Part shown: in pieces, positions 1-16,683 of the stretch
How the letters are laid out: each line of letters begins with the position of its first letter
Position numbering within the stretch: the stretch's first letter is position 1
Assembly: GCF_000001735.4 (NCBI RefSeq)
Contig: NC_003075.7
Coordinates: 8,805,001 to 8,869,000, forward strand
Source: Arabidopsis thaliana
Taxonomy: Eukaryota > Streptophyta > Magnoliopsida > Brassicales > Brassicaceae
Length of the DNA stretch: 64,000 nucleotides
Direction of reading: 5' to 3'
Notes under the pieces: generated by a model
Told to the model about the DNA's origin: nothing
The model's input: the letters and a program-made list of their open reading frames with translations, nothing else
Databases searched by the model: none
Program-made: the position numbers and the translations under genes

Positions 1-2016
<2,016 letters not shown>

Positions 2017-2573
2017 GACACCAAACAGGATAACTCTGTATAGTGTTATGAGAGAATAATAAAATTCAGTTTCTATACCTTTCACTCTTTCTCCTTATAA
2101 CTTTTCATGTAGTTTTGGTATCATAGCCAATTTCGATTTTTCTAGTATTTGCTTTATAAAAAATATATGTTATTGAAAGAAAGAAATAAAAATTGTTAAC
2201 TGCACAAAGTATTGTAGAATAAAATACCTGAGCACACGTACCAAATTTAATAATATATAGCCAACTACGCATATCTTATATTATATAAATCAGATGCATG
2301 TCCACATAAAAATAGATATTACAAGAGAAGTATAAAAAATTCCTCCGTCTGACCCCATCCACATAAAAACACAACGTGCTAATTACACGTTATAGAACAA
2401 TACAAAATAATAGAGGTCTCAGCGAGCCAACAAACCTAAATCATGCAAATAATCTTAAAATATATACTAATCGACAAGAGAGCTCACTAGTATACAAAGA
2501 GAGAGAGTGCCTCCCTCAGTTATCCTAAATCAATATCTCCAAAAAGAGTTAGAAAGAAAAAAAATAACTTAAG
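2017..2573. other. Spacer between CYP702A5 and CYP702A6
   Basis: AT-rich spacer of about 560 bp holding the 3' UTR of CYP702A5 and the promoter and 5' UTR of CYP702A6. A GA-rich tract just upstream of the next ATG is consistent with a leader. No gene is seen. Confidence 0.7.
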
Positions 2574-5419
<2,846 letters not shown>

Positions 5420-6524
5420 CTTTGTTGGTTACTTGGTTATTAGAATGATTGTATTACATTGTACTATGTTATGCGATAATAATAAAATTCAGTTTAAAAC
5501 ATTTCTTTACCTTACACTCTTTCTCCTCAACTTTCCGCACCAAAGTCGTTGCTAATTGATATCCTTTGGTTCCAAAAATGGAAAGTGTTGACTTTGTGGG
5601 GTTCATGTGGTTCACCTCCTATGTGGTCTAATGTGTCTTCATGTTTCCATATGAAGCATTGAGGCGAGTCCAACTGAAAATAAGGAGAGCTTCCTTATAT
5701 GACTCCAAGTCGCCTGAGACGGATGCAGATATCCAGGATTTTTAATGGTATCTGGATCTGGATTCTTCGGATATATGTTTTTGATATCCGGATCCGAATG
5801 CGTGGACAGCGGATTTCCGGACGTCATATACCCAACCAAAAATTCGTAACCCGACAGATATTTGGATCCGGAATTAGATCCAACAAAATTTCTTAACTTT
5901 TATACTATTTGGGCTTTTGATAAGTAGAATATATTTTTGTAGAGTTGAAACTCTCGGTGTCCACCGGGTTCGAATCAGTTCTCTTCGGATTTTGGATTCT
6001 CGTGTTCATGGATCCGGGATCAAAGATTTTCAATCATTCCGACAATTTTAAAAATTTGATTCCGTTTAGTATTATTTGAATTGTGATCGATTTAATTATT
6101 TGAATGTTGAATGTAGAAGTAGAAGACATTTCACCCAAAATGGTGAGTTTGTGCCATAATCATATATATGGTCACAAAAATCACACATTAATATATCAAT
6201 TTACTCATAATCAATTAGTTTTGAGTTTTATGTCCATCAATCATGATATATATAGTAGTTTAAACAAAGGGTAATATTAAGCAATAGCCAAATTTGACAT
6301 CATAATAAAGAAACTAACTATGTGTCAGATTTTTTTGGTAAATGACTCTTTTTGTAGTGGAGTAAGGGTGGAAAATGAGAGAGAAGACGAGAAAGAAGAT
6401 GTTTCAGTAATTTTATTTGCTTTTGCGACAAGATACTATTGCCCATAGTCATTTACTCTATTCTTATTGATTTCATGGTTATTTCTTACATATACTCTTA
6501 AACGAATATGGTGTTTCATTTCAG
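5420..6524. other. Spacer with GGATCCGGAT-rich dispersed repeat
   Basis: Contains the 3' UTR of CYP702A6, then a block at about 5700-6010 with many degenerate ATCCGGAT/GGATCC words in both orientations. This looks like a diverged dispersed repeat rather than a gene. The small ORFs here (5639-5839 minus, 5699-5896 plus) follow the repeat and have no recognisable domain. The rest is AT-rich flank. Confidence 0.5.
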
Positions 6525-6650
6525 GTGATAAATGAGTCTCTTAAGATCACAAGCACCGCGCCTACGGTGCTTAGAATAACTGATCATGATTTCCAAGTTG
6601 GCGATTATACAATTCCAGTTGGTTGGATCTTCATGTTGTGCATCTATTGA
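6525..6650 (+). pseudogene. CYP702A exon-5 relic
   Basis: This stretch matches the K-helix exon of the two upstream CYP702A genes. It keeps a splice acceptor (TTTCAG) and then reads VINESLKITSTAPTVLRI, continuing to GWIFM. Homology then jumps over about 11 bases to a TGTGCAT word and ends; no haem exon follows before the BAHD gene. The conserved Arg of ESLR is replaced by Lys. It is therefore the remnant of a third tandem copy, lacking all other exons. The fragment cannot encode a P450. Confidence 0.8.
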
Positions 6651-7120
6651 ATTAATGATATACGCTTAACACTTAGTATAACATGCATGGTGGTCGTGTA
6701 ATTATCCCAAAACAAAAAAAAATGATTCATCATAAGTTAGTGTACGATGGGTGAGGTAGAATTGATTTTAAATTTAAATTGACCAAACTCAATATCTATA
6801 TCTTTTAGGCATTTTACGTCAGTCTTGTACAAGCCTTAAAACAACCAGACCCATGAACCGTGCCTATTGGTTAAAAACTAAGAAAAAACATTGAAGGAAA
6901 TCTACACTAAACACTTAAATTATCATGAAGTAGTTATTAGTAACTGGAAAAACAAATTGACAAAACAAATAACCATATAGAGTACAAACAAGATCAAGGT
7001 AACATATAAACTGAATTAACATGGAACTTGAAATGATTGGTCACTTTATTCAAATCACAACGAAAAGCGAAAGCCAATAATTAATTAAATCCAGCGTAGA
7101 GCAATTGGTAGTAGTCTTGT
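6651..7120. other. Spacer between CYP702A relic and BIA1
   Basis: AT-rich DNA holding the 3' flank of the minus-strand acyltransferase. No gene or clear repeat is seen. A tRNA-A-box-like word near 7093 has no tRNA fold around it. Confidence 0.6.
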
Positions 7121-8428
7121 TTATGCCACGACCGGGGGATTTAGGACGGCATAAGCAAGCAACTCTTGGTCATCGACAAACACGGACATGTCTTCCTCAG
7201 GTAAGCTTATCCATGCTTCTACACCATCACCTTCTTTTGAATCAATCAACACGACACCCACCATGTTGTCGTAAATGGTATGTGACGCGTATCCCACCCA
7301 GACCGGACTACCCGATCCGAAGTCAACCTCGTAGAAAGGCTTTCTGCACCAGCTAGACATTATGTATCGGTCTATCTCCGTTGACTCTGACACAGTTTCC
7401 GCCATCAAACTCAACAAACTCTGACCAATTGTATTGCCTTGAAGACTCTCTTTGATCATCTCGTTGACTCTCTCTTTGTTCTTCCTGAATGTGGCCACGA
7501 TTTCAGGGATCTCAAACTCGCTCTCCGCGTCTTTCTTGAGAGAAAATCCGCTTTGTAGGTTACCAATCACGTCTTTTGGCGCAACACTAGATGGAATCCT
7601 AAGTCGAATGTCCATGGCCTGCCACATGACGGCTTGCCTTGGAATTAACAAGTTAGAGCGTGAGGAGTTTCTAGCACATCTCCAGATAAGTGACATGATA
7701 GCTTCAACACGTGTAGGCACAGGGACGCTTTCGCTAGCGGCCTTGTGTTTCAGCTCAGCAATCTTAGAAGGTTCGAAGACGAATCTTTTGAGTACGTATT
7801 TACTTGTGATGTTAGAATCGGAATCCGTTGATGGGAACTGTTCATACATATGAGAAGGAGGAGGAGGATAAATAGTCGTTTCAGCGAACTCGATAGTACT
7901 GTTTGACTTCCCTTTGGCCGTGGTGGTAGCCCAGTCTTTTACAAAGGTAACCAATGAGGCTATATCACAGATTTTGTGAGAGACAGAGACAGAAACCGCC
8001 ACTCCTGATCCAGACCCGAAGAAAGTGACCTTGACACTCAACAACGGCCAGGCCGCTGGAGATTCTCCAGCAGCTAGTGTCGGGAGGAATCCCGACAGGG
8101 AGTCAGTGTTGAGGTTTCTAAGGAAATCAGGAAGAAGGAGATCGGTGCGTGCCTCGGTGAAGACGGCTCCTTCGTCGTTACAGCTGATGGAAAGGCCTTC
8201 TATTCGTCCAGCTAGTGGATAGAAGCGTGAGAGAGTCTCGGACAGAGAGAGTTTCAGATTTTCCGAGAAAACCTCCGAGGACTCGGTGATGAGATCGTAG
8301 AAGAAGATCGTCGACACGTAGATTCCAGGACAATAGAGATCAAGGATAGAGAGCTGAAGGCGATCACGAGGTGATGGTGAAGCAGGTTTGATCACTTCTT
8401 TCCCGGTCACCTCTAGCTTCGCTTCCAT
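7121..8428 (-). CDS. BIA1: BAHD acyltransferase (BIA1/ABS1 type)
   Basis: Single-exon gene for 435 residues, the normal BAHD length. These soluble cytosolic enzymes transfer an acyl group from a CoA thioester to a hydroxyl or amine. The catalytic HxxxD motif is HKICD at residues 151-155. The structural DFGWG motif appears as DFGSG at about residue 369, so Trp is replaced by Ser. At4g15400 has been described as BIA1/ABS1, whose overexpression inactivates brassinosteroids. Its neighbours are two CYP702A genes on the opposite strand, so a role in tailoring triterpenes is an alternative. The assignment rests on family features plus position between CYP702A6 and PUX5. The start ATG is the first in frame and is preceded by an AT-rich leader. 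Confidence 0.85.
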   Translation of the reverse strand: MEAKLEVTGKEVIKPASPSPRDRLQLSILDLYCPGIYVSTIFFYDLITESSEVFSENLKLSLSETLSRFYPLAGRIEGLSISCNDEGAVFTEARTDLLLPDFLRNLNTDSLSGFLPTLAAGESPAAWPLLSVKVTFFGSGSGVAVSVSVSHKICDIASLVTFVKDWATTTAKGKSNSTIEFAETTIYPPPPSHMYEQFPSTDSDSNITSKYVLKRFVFEPSKIAELKHKAASESVPVPTRVEAIMSLIWRCARNSSRSNLLIPRQAVMWQAMDIRLRIPSSVAPKDVIGNLQSGFSLKKDAESEFEIPEIVATFRKNKERVNEMIKESLQGNTIGQSLLSLMAETVSESTEIDRYIMSSWCRKPFYEVDFGSGSPVWVGYASHTIYDNMVGVVLIDSKEGDGVEAWISLPEEDMSVFVDDQELLAYAVLNPPVVA

Positions 8429-9045
8429 CGTCTTCCTTTAAAAGTCAACGGGTTACAAGATTGAAGTATTGAGGAAACTTTGACAAGAGGAGAAGATGGA
8501 AGAGACAAATGGATCAGAGATGTGTCCTTTTAAACTGGTAGTTGAATCGTTGATACAAGTTTCAACTCCTATCCATGTGTCCACACTAGGAACAAAATTT
8601 AATTTAAGAAAAAATAAAGTCTGCTAACAATGTTTATTTAATTCATTCATATTAGTAAATTAAATAAAACTTCAAATGCTTAAAATAGACGACTATGTAA
8701 TATTTAATTGGTGATAGTAATATAATTCGACTTCTAAACAAACAAAAAAAAACATATATTGAAGATTGATTTAATTGTATTTAAAATTTTAGAGAGCGTT
8801 TATGAATTATAAAAGGGGAAATAATTTTGAAATATATAGTTATATATATAGAAATAAAATAAAAAATCAGAAAGAAAATATAAACGTTATGAGAAAGAAA
8901 AAAGAGCAAATGATAGTGGCATATACCAACTGGTAAAACTTCTAAGAGGATTGTTTGTTAAAAGTCTCACATCGAATATGAGACTGAGCCCTAGTCCAAA
9001 AATTACTAAAATGGTCAAAATGATTTGTTCAAAAAGGGGGTATGG

Positions 9046-9089
9046 AACCTCACTAAAATAATAGTGGTTGCATTTTAGTAAGTGAGGTT
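9046..9089. repeat. Short imperfect inverted repeat
   Basis: The left arm 9046-9059 (AACCTCACTAAAAT) pairs with 9072-9089 apart from a four-base insertion, leaving a 12-base loop. A third copy of the TTTTAGTAAG word follows at about 9105. It resembles the end of a small non-autonomous element, but no target duplication was found. Confidence 0.45.
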
Positions 9090-9683
9090 AGACTAATGGT
9101 TGAATTTTAGTAAGCCAAAAACTTTCCATCAGTAATTGCTAATTGGATCAACTAAATGCCATCACACAAAGAAACTATTGCTGAAATTGAATATTGATAT
9201 TATCAAATTTTGGTATATCTCCAACAACCATAGTCCTCAACAAACATAGAGTAAGTCTAGTTCCTAAATTTTCAATATCTAGCTGTTTTTTTCTTTTCAA
9301 TATCCAACTTAGTAAACACATTGTTCAGAAACACGCCAAAAAAAAAAATCAACACATCTCAAACCATCATTATCCAGAAGGGTACAGTAAATCCAGTTCC
9401 TAGTTTTCGATTTCTAACTTCAAAAATGCTCTCTTTCTACATACACTTTTTTACAAGTCTCTATCACAGAATCGGAACATGTGGATAGAGCAATGGTTAG
9501 TAGACTCTTTTCCCCGACCACTCTTTGACGTTCCTCGATAAATCCGAACCTAATGATCAATGAACACGACGAGTCATTTATACAAAGGCAACAACAAAAT
9601 GTGGTTTCTTCTCAGTTTGCTTCCTTGAAAATTTAGCTGTTATATACTAAAAGGCCTTTTGTAAGGCTAAAAGGCCAAGCCTT

Positions 9684-9692
9684 TGGGCCCAT
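9684..9692 (+). promoter_or_regulatory. Site II-like TGGGCCCAT motif upstream of PUX5
   Basis: A TGGGCC(C) element lies about 180 bp before the PUX5 ATG. Site II elements of this form are bound by TCP factors and are common in promoters of broadly expressed Arabidopsis genes. This is motif evidence only. Confidence 0.4.
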
Positions 9693-9867
9693 TAACATCA
9701 CCGTTTATTCGAAACGTATGTTGTTAAGACTTGAGAGAAGTTTGACGGTGAAAAAAGGAAAATATTTACATATATATAGTAAAATTAAAATAGTAGAAAG
9801 AAAAAAATCAGAAAGCTACGAAAGAAAAAAAAAACAATCTAGCAACAGAAGAAGCTTCGAGAAGACG

Positions 9868-11596
<1,729 letters not shown>

Positions 11597-12706
11597 ACTT
11601 ACATAACTCATCCCTTCGATTTATGTCTCTCTTTTTTTTTTTTTGCTTTTGTGTTTTTGAACCTGATCGTTGACTTTAGTCTCTAACTATCTGGTCAACG
11701 CTCTAGAGGCTTTGGATTTTCGTAGATTTATCAAACTCTTTTCTTCAGATTTATTAATAACTTTAGCAGTTTAGCTTTTGCATAATTTATTTATTTCTTC
11801 AATCGACTAGCTACTACCATATCTTTTAGAAAGAATAATCGAAAAAATATTATCCAATGAGCAAATTACTTATATCCTTGGACTCGTGAATTGACGAATT
11901 GACCAGCTTCTGCATAAATTCCACACACATACGCTCTCCTAATATCAGGGACATAATGGTAATTAACGTACCTGCCCATCTGTCATTTTCCTTGTTCTCT
12001 TCAAAACCTTTTTTTTGGAAAATTAATTTTATTTTTTTGTAAACAGTTCTATAATGTCTGTTATTCGGAATCCAAAGAAAGCCAGAGATATTGAGATTTA
12101 CAGTGAAAATCTACAGAGGAAGAGATAGCGAAGGACAATTATTAATTTATTTTCCTATTTTAGTTTTCATTACAACCTTAATCTTCGTGTTGTGTGTTCT
12201 GTAACTTCCCAGATTTTTTTTTTCTCTTTGCTGGGCTTCGTTGCCTTTTCCCCTTTTTTTCTCTTTCCTCTGCTCTCGATTCAGTTTAGGGCGAGAAAAA
12301 GTAGCTGTTTTTACAGGGTTTATCACAAAGATCCTTCCTTTTTTACTTGAAGCTCGCCATTTTCTTAGGGTTTCTCTTGATTTCATTCATCTCCAGTGCC
12401 CAGATCTCTCTCTCTACTCATCTGCCATTTGTAAGCTCCTCTTCTTCCTCCTCTCTCCAAAGTTTACATTTTGTTGTTTTCTCTGGATCTTCTTAAGCTA
12501 ATCTTTGATTCTGTTTATGAGATTGTGTTTCCGATTATGAATTTAGGCTTTGTCTACATGCAGGGCTGTGTTCAATGATTAGGGTTTTGATTTAGAACCA
12601 AAGCTTTTGGGTTTTACTGGTTTAGTTTAGGCTTGTTGCGAAGTAGAGAAAAAAAGGGAAGGGTTTTGGCCCTTTTGTGGGGAGATAATTTAGGGTTTCT
12701 GTAATT
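11597..12706. other. Spacer: PUX5 3' UTR and PP2A B' 5' leader
   Basis: The first 200-300 bp are 3' UTR of PUX5. From about 12,180 the plus strand becomes pyrimidine-rich, as in Arabidopsis 5' leaders. A likely leader intron runs from a GTAAGC donor at 12431 to a TGCAG acceptor ending at 12563. No other gene is seen. Confidence 0.5.
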
Positions 12707-14349
12707 ATGATCAAACAGATATTTGGGAAATTGCCCAGAAAACCTTCAAAATCTTCGCATAATGACTCGAATCCAAACGGAGAAGGTGGGGTTAATTCAT
12801 ATTACATTCCCAATTCGGGTATTAGTAGTATCTCGAAGCCTTCTTCGAAATCATCCGCATCGAATTCGAATGGAGCAAATGGAACTGTTATTGCTCCTTC
12901 TTCAACGAGCTCTAACAGAACCAATCAAGTCAATGGAGTTTATGAAGCATTGCCAAGCTTTAGAGATGTTCCTACCTCGGAGAAACCTAATCTGTTTATC
13001 AAGAAGTTGAGTATGTGTTGCGTTGTGTTCGACTTCAATGATCCGTCGAAGAATCTGAGAGAGAAAGAGATAAAGAGACAGACTTTGCTTGAGCTTGTTG
13101 ATTATATTGCAACGGTTTCTACAAAGTTGAGTGATGCTGCAATGCAAGAGATTGCGAAAGTGGCTGTTGTTAATCTTTTCAGGACGTTTCCTTCTGCGAA
13201 TCACGAGAGTAAGATTCTCGAAACGCTTGATGTGGATGATGAGGAACCTGCTTTAGAGCCGGCTTGGCCTCATCTTCAAGTTGTCTATGAGCTTCTTCTT
13301 AGATTTGTGGCCTCGCCTATGACTGATGCAAAGCTTGCAAAGAGATATATTGACCATTCATTTGTCTTGAAGCTCTTGGATTTGTTTGACTCTGAAGACC
13401 AGAGAGAGAGGGAATATCTAAAGACCATTCTTCATCGGATATACGGGAAATTCATGGTGCACCGACCCTTTATCAGAAAGGCGATCAACAATATCTTCTA
13501 CAGATTCATTTTTGAAACCGAAAAGCATAACGGTATTGCAGAGTTGCTTGAGATACTAGGAAGTATAATCAACGGTTTCGCTTTACCGTTAAAAGAAGAG
13601 CATAAGCTCTTCCTAATCCGGGCATTGATTCCACTCCACAGACCTAAATGTGCATCTGCTTATCATCAACAGCTTTCTTATTGCATTGTTCAGTTTGTAG
13701 AGAAAGACTTCAAGCTTGCTGATACGGTCATTAGAGGACTTCTAAAGTATTGGCCTGTGACTAATAGTTCAAAGGAAGTTATGTTTCTTGGAGAGTTGGA
13801 AGAAGTTTTGGAAGCAACTCAAGCAGCTGAGTTTCAGCGATGTATGGTTCCTTTATTTCGTCAAATCGCTAGATGCCTCAACAGTTCACATTTTCAGGTG
13901 CGACTCTCGATAAGTTGTTCATATAGTCTCGCAATTTTGCAGGTTATATTCAAAGTTGCTTCTTTTGTCAGGTGGCTGAAAGGGCTCTATTTCTATGGAA
14001 CAACGATCACATAAGAAACCTGATTACTCAAAACCATAAAGTGATAATGCCCATTGTGTTCCCGGCTATGGAGAGAAACACACGGGGGCATTGGAACCAA
14101 GCAGTTCAGAGTCTGACTTTGAATGTGAGAAAGGTAATGGCAGAGACAGACCAAATTCTGTTTGATGAATGCTTAGCCAAGTTCCAAGAAGATGAAGCGA
14201 ATGAAACCGAGGTTGTAGCCAAACGAGAAGCAACATGGAAGCTTTTGGAAGAGTTAGCAGCTTCGAAATCCGTAAGCAACGAGGCAGTGCTCGTCCCCCG
14301 ATTTTCATCTTCAGTTACTCTTGCAACCGGTAAAACTTCGGGTAGTTGA
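12707..14349 (+). CDS. B'GAMMA: PP2A regulatory subunit B' gamma (B56 family)
   Basis: Two coding exons, 12707-13897 and 13972-14349, give 522 residues, the length of Arabidopsis PP2A-B'gamma. Residues 1-80 are a Ser/Asn-rich variable region. The B56 HEAT-like core follows and contains the family-typical segments [15 protein letters not shown] and FIFETE. The C-terminus carries the HWNQAVQSL segment. B' subunits direct the phosphatase to its substrates; B'gamma is known as a negative regulator of defence and reactive-oxygen signalling in leaves. A 74-bp intron interrupts the CDS between FQ and VAERALF; reading through it gives the false 435-residue ORF. The gene lies in the same orientation as PUX5. 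Confidence 0.93.
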
Positions 14350-15382
14350 ACACTTTCTGCTCTCTATCACCGAGACATACTTTCAAACAATCCAGCAGAA
14401 TTGTATCGATCCGTTCGAGCATCAGGATCAGTCCTTGAAGAAGATTAAGCACGATGATTAAGAAGGGCAATATCATCAGTGAATACTTAATTATAACATT
14501 TTTTTCAGGTTTATGGAATCATGGGTTCAATTGTTTGTTGCTTCTGATCCTTTTTTTTTCTTACTCAGCTCTTAGTTGAATAACAATCTGAGGTGTAAGA
14601 AATATGGCTTATAGATATAGTTCTTGAGAGGACGACTAAACAATTATTCGTATTTGTATTGTGGAATGAATTGTATTTTATGCTTTGAAGTTCATTAATT
14701 TAGCTCCCCTACTAACCAAATCATAACCGAAGTTATCGAATCTCGGTTTGGTTCGGTATATATGCAACGGCATTTTCGTAAACAAGTCATGTTTTTTTTC
14801 GTGTGAGTTTTAGAAAATACAAAAATCATATATAACACTAGATTTTAATTTAAAGTTAGTATAATTTTTTTTTTGCAAATTGTATCTATCTATAATATAT
14901 TTTTATTTTATAGTTTACAATTGTTATTAAGTAACGTCCTGCCAAACCCGTCCCGCCAAACCTGTCCTGTAAAAAAATCATTTATTTATATTAATATTGA
15001 TCTTATTTATGATATGTTTATAAATCATTCTCTAAATATTTTTGTCGATGCAGGACATTGAACCCACACATTGTTTGCCAATTGGTTAATATATGTTCAT
15101 TTTTAAAATTTTGAATCATAAAATGTGACAGAAAAAATTAAGATTTTTTTAAACTCTATATATTATATAATGATGTTAAAAAATTGTGATATATCAAACT
15201 TTTTATAAGTTTAAATATTAATAATGTTTTATAAATTTTAAATATATAAATAATAATATTTAAAAAATTAATATTTTTGCTTATAAGGTAATGACATAAT
15301 AACTCTAAAAGCAAGGATTTAGAAGATTTAAATCTTTAATTAAATATTTTCATTAATAAATAATTAATGTCAGTGACATGAC

Positions 15383-15658
15383 ATTGTAAATAAGTTTAAA
15401 TACAAAATTTATTTATTTAAACAAAAAACGGTTAGTAAGAATAATATTTATTTAACAAAAAACTTTGTTTTAAAATATTGTTAACAAATGTCTATGCTAA
15501 TTTTAAGGGATTGATTTGAATTTTGTTGGGATTAAATTTGATTGATAATGTGATTGACTATTTAAATCAAAAATTTAAAATAAAATTAATTATTTTGGAA
15601 AAAAGATTTAATGCTAATGGCATTAGATTGTAAATAAGTTCAAGTCCAGGATTTATTT
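15383..15658. repeat. Pair of diverged direct repeats
   Basis: 15383-15414 and 15627-15658 share the frame ATTGTAAATAAGTT..AA.T.CA..ATTTATTT with few differences. Both are preceded by related TAATG-containing sequence. Their spacing is 244 bp. They are probably two copies of one decayed transposon motif. Confidence 0.45.
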
Positions 15659-16651
15659 GCTAAAATGGTTGCAAAAATGTATATATAGATAGTGTAAAAA
15701 TAAATTGAATTACCGATGTATTTTTAAAAAAAATCGTGAAATCTAATTTATTTACGGAAAAATATTACCACATTATTTTTGCAAATATTGTGTATGGTAA
15801 TGAATCCAATCCATTATTCTAATTTGTTCTTAGTCAATGAGTGGTATTCAATTTCATTGTCCCGGTCCCACGGACTGACTACTCAGCAACCCAATCTTAC
15901 AAAGTCAAAGTCAACTTTTATTTTGTTTCTCTTTTTTTCCGTTTCCATCCCAAATTCATTTCTTTATAAATTATTTATTCCTAAAAGGATTTGTAAATTA
16001 ACCTAATTTGCATTTCAAAATATTTTTATCTATTTTAGTATTAAATTGGAATAATTGTTATTTTTGTATTAAAAAAACACTAATATCCAAAATTGTTATA
16101 TTGCTTTTTATTTTGCTTTTTTCTATTTTTAATTTCTATTTTTTAATAGCATCGCCGTATCGTCGCATCGATACTCGGATTTAGTAAATAAGTGTTTTTT
16201 AGCAAGAGTTTATGCAAGTCCGCTTCGATTAAAGTATCTAAACCAAAATCCAAACACGTGGGAGTTTCCGTTTTAATTTCTAGTTATATTATACCCTTCG
16301 TTATTTAAGATATAAAACAGCAATTTATTATCACTAATTGATAAAACCTTCATTGCAAATATAAACTAGATTTTAAAAATAAAATTTGACTTTTAAAATA
16401 CAATGTAATATTATTAATGATATAAAAACAAAAAACCTAAAATGGTATTGAAGTGTCAAACAGAGGAAGTATATGATATATATGTAATTAACTAGTCAAA
16501 ATCTGCTGTGATAACGACCAATTCTAAACAATTATAAAATCTTCTAAAAATTAATGAGAATCTACTATATTTAATAACTAAAATAATAGAAGGATGACAA
16601 TTGACAACTATAACAATATTGAAGAAGTCATACCAAATATATTAAGACGTG

Positions 16652-16658
16652 TATAAAA
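16652..16658 (+). promoter_or_regulatory. TATA box of RTL1
   Basis: A TATAAAA word in the context GTGTATAAAAAGGG is the only good TATA element near the gene. It lies just 32 bp before the first in-frame ATG, so transcription should begin at or beside that ATG. Confidence 0.55.
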
Positions 16659-16683
16659 AGGGTATCATAACCGAAGACTTAAG

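Larger units (their letters stand above)
8429..9867. other. Divergent intergenic region, BIA1 and PUX5 promoters
   Basis: About 1.4 kb shared upstream DNA of two divergently transcribed genes. It is AT-rich up to about 8900. It then holds a small hairpin (GTCTCA at 8964-8969 pairing with TGAGAC at 8979-8984) and a second inverted repeat at 9046-9089. The PUX5 reading frame stays open upstream to 9718, but its first ATG there lies in A-rich leader-like sequence, so the 9868 ATG is preferred. Confidence 0.6.
14350..16683. other. AT-rich spacer with diverged repeats
   Basis: The 3' UTR of the PP2A gene fills roughly the first 350 bp. The rest is very AT-rich with repeat-like pieces: CCGTCCCGCC-type words at 14930-14970 and a pair of diverged 32-bp direct repeats (15383-15414 and 15627-15658). 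No ORF here resembles a protein. Together this suggests old non-autonomous transposon remains. Confidence 0.5.

Noticed and set aside
5940-6000. GGTTCGAATC B-box-like word suggesting a tRNA gene
   Set aside because: The flanking five-base arms do not pair as a T-stem, and no A box, anticodon arm or acceptor stem can be built around it.
7090-7150. TAGAGCAATTGGTAGTAGTC resembling a tRNA D-arm
   Set aside because: It runs into the BIA1 stop codon and C-terminal codons and no complete cloverleaf forms.
7452-7853. Plus-strand 133-codon ORF inside BIA1
   Set aside because: Antisense shadow of the acyltransferase gene.
8960-9010. GTCTCACATCG, one mismatch from the plant snRNA upstream sequence element
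   Set aside because: No TATA at the required 24 or 34 bp spacing and no U1-U6-like start sequence downstream. It lies in a small hairpin instead.
9718-9867. N-terminal extension of PUX5 by 50 codons
   Set aside because: The extra part is A-rich leader-like sequence with no domain, and the UBA domain starts correctly at the 9868 ATG.
13898-14014. PP2A B'gamma as a truncated 435-residue protein
   Set aside because: The tail after FQ reads through an intron; splicing 13897 to 13972 restores the conserved [11 protein letters not shown] segment.
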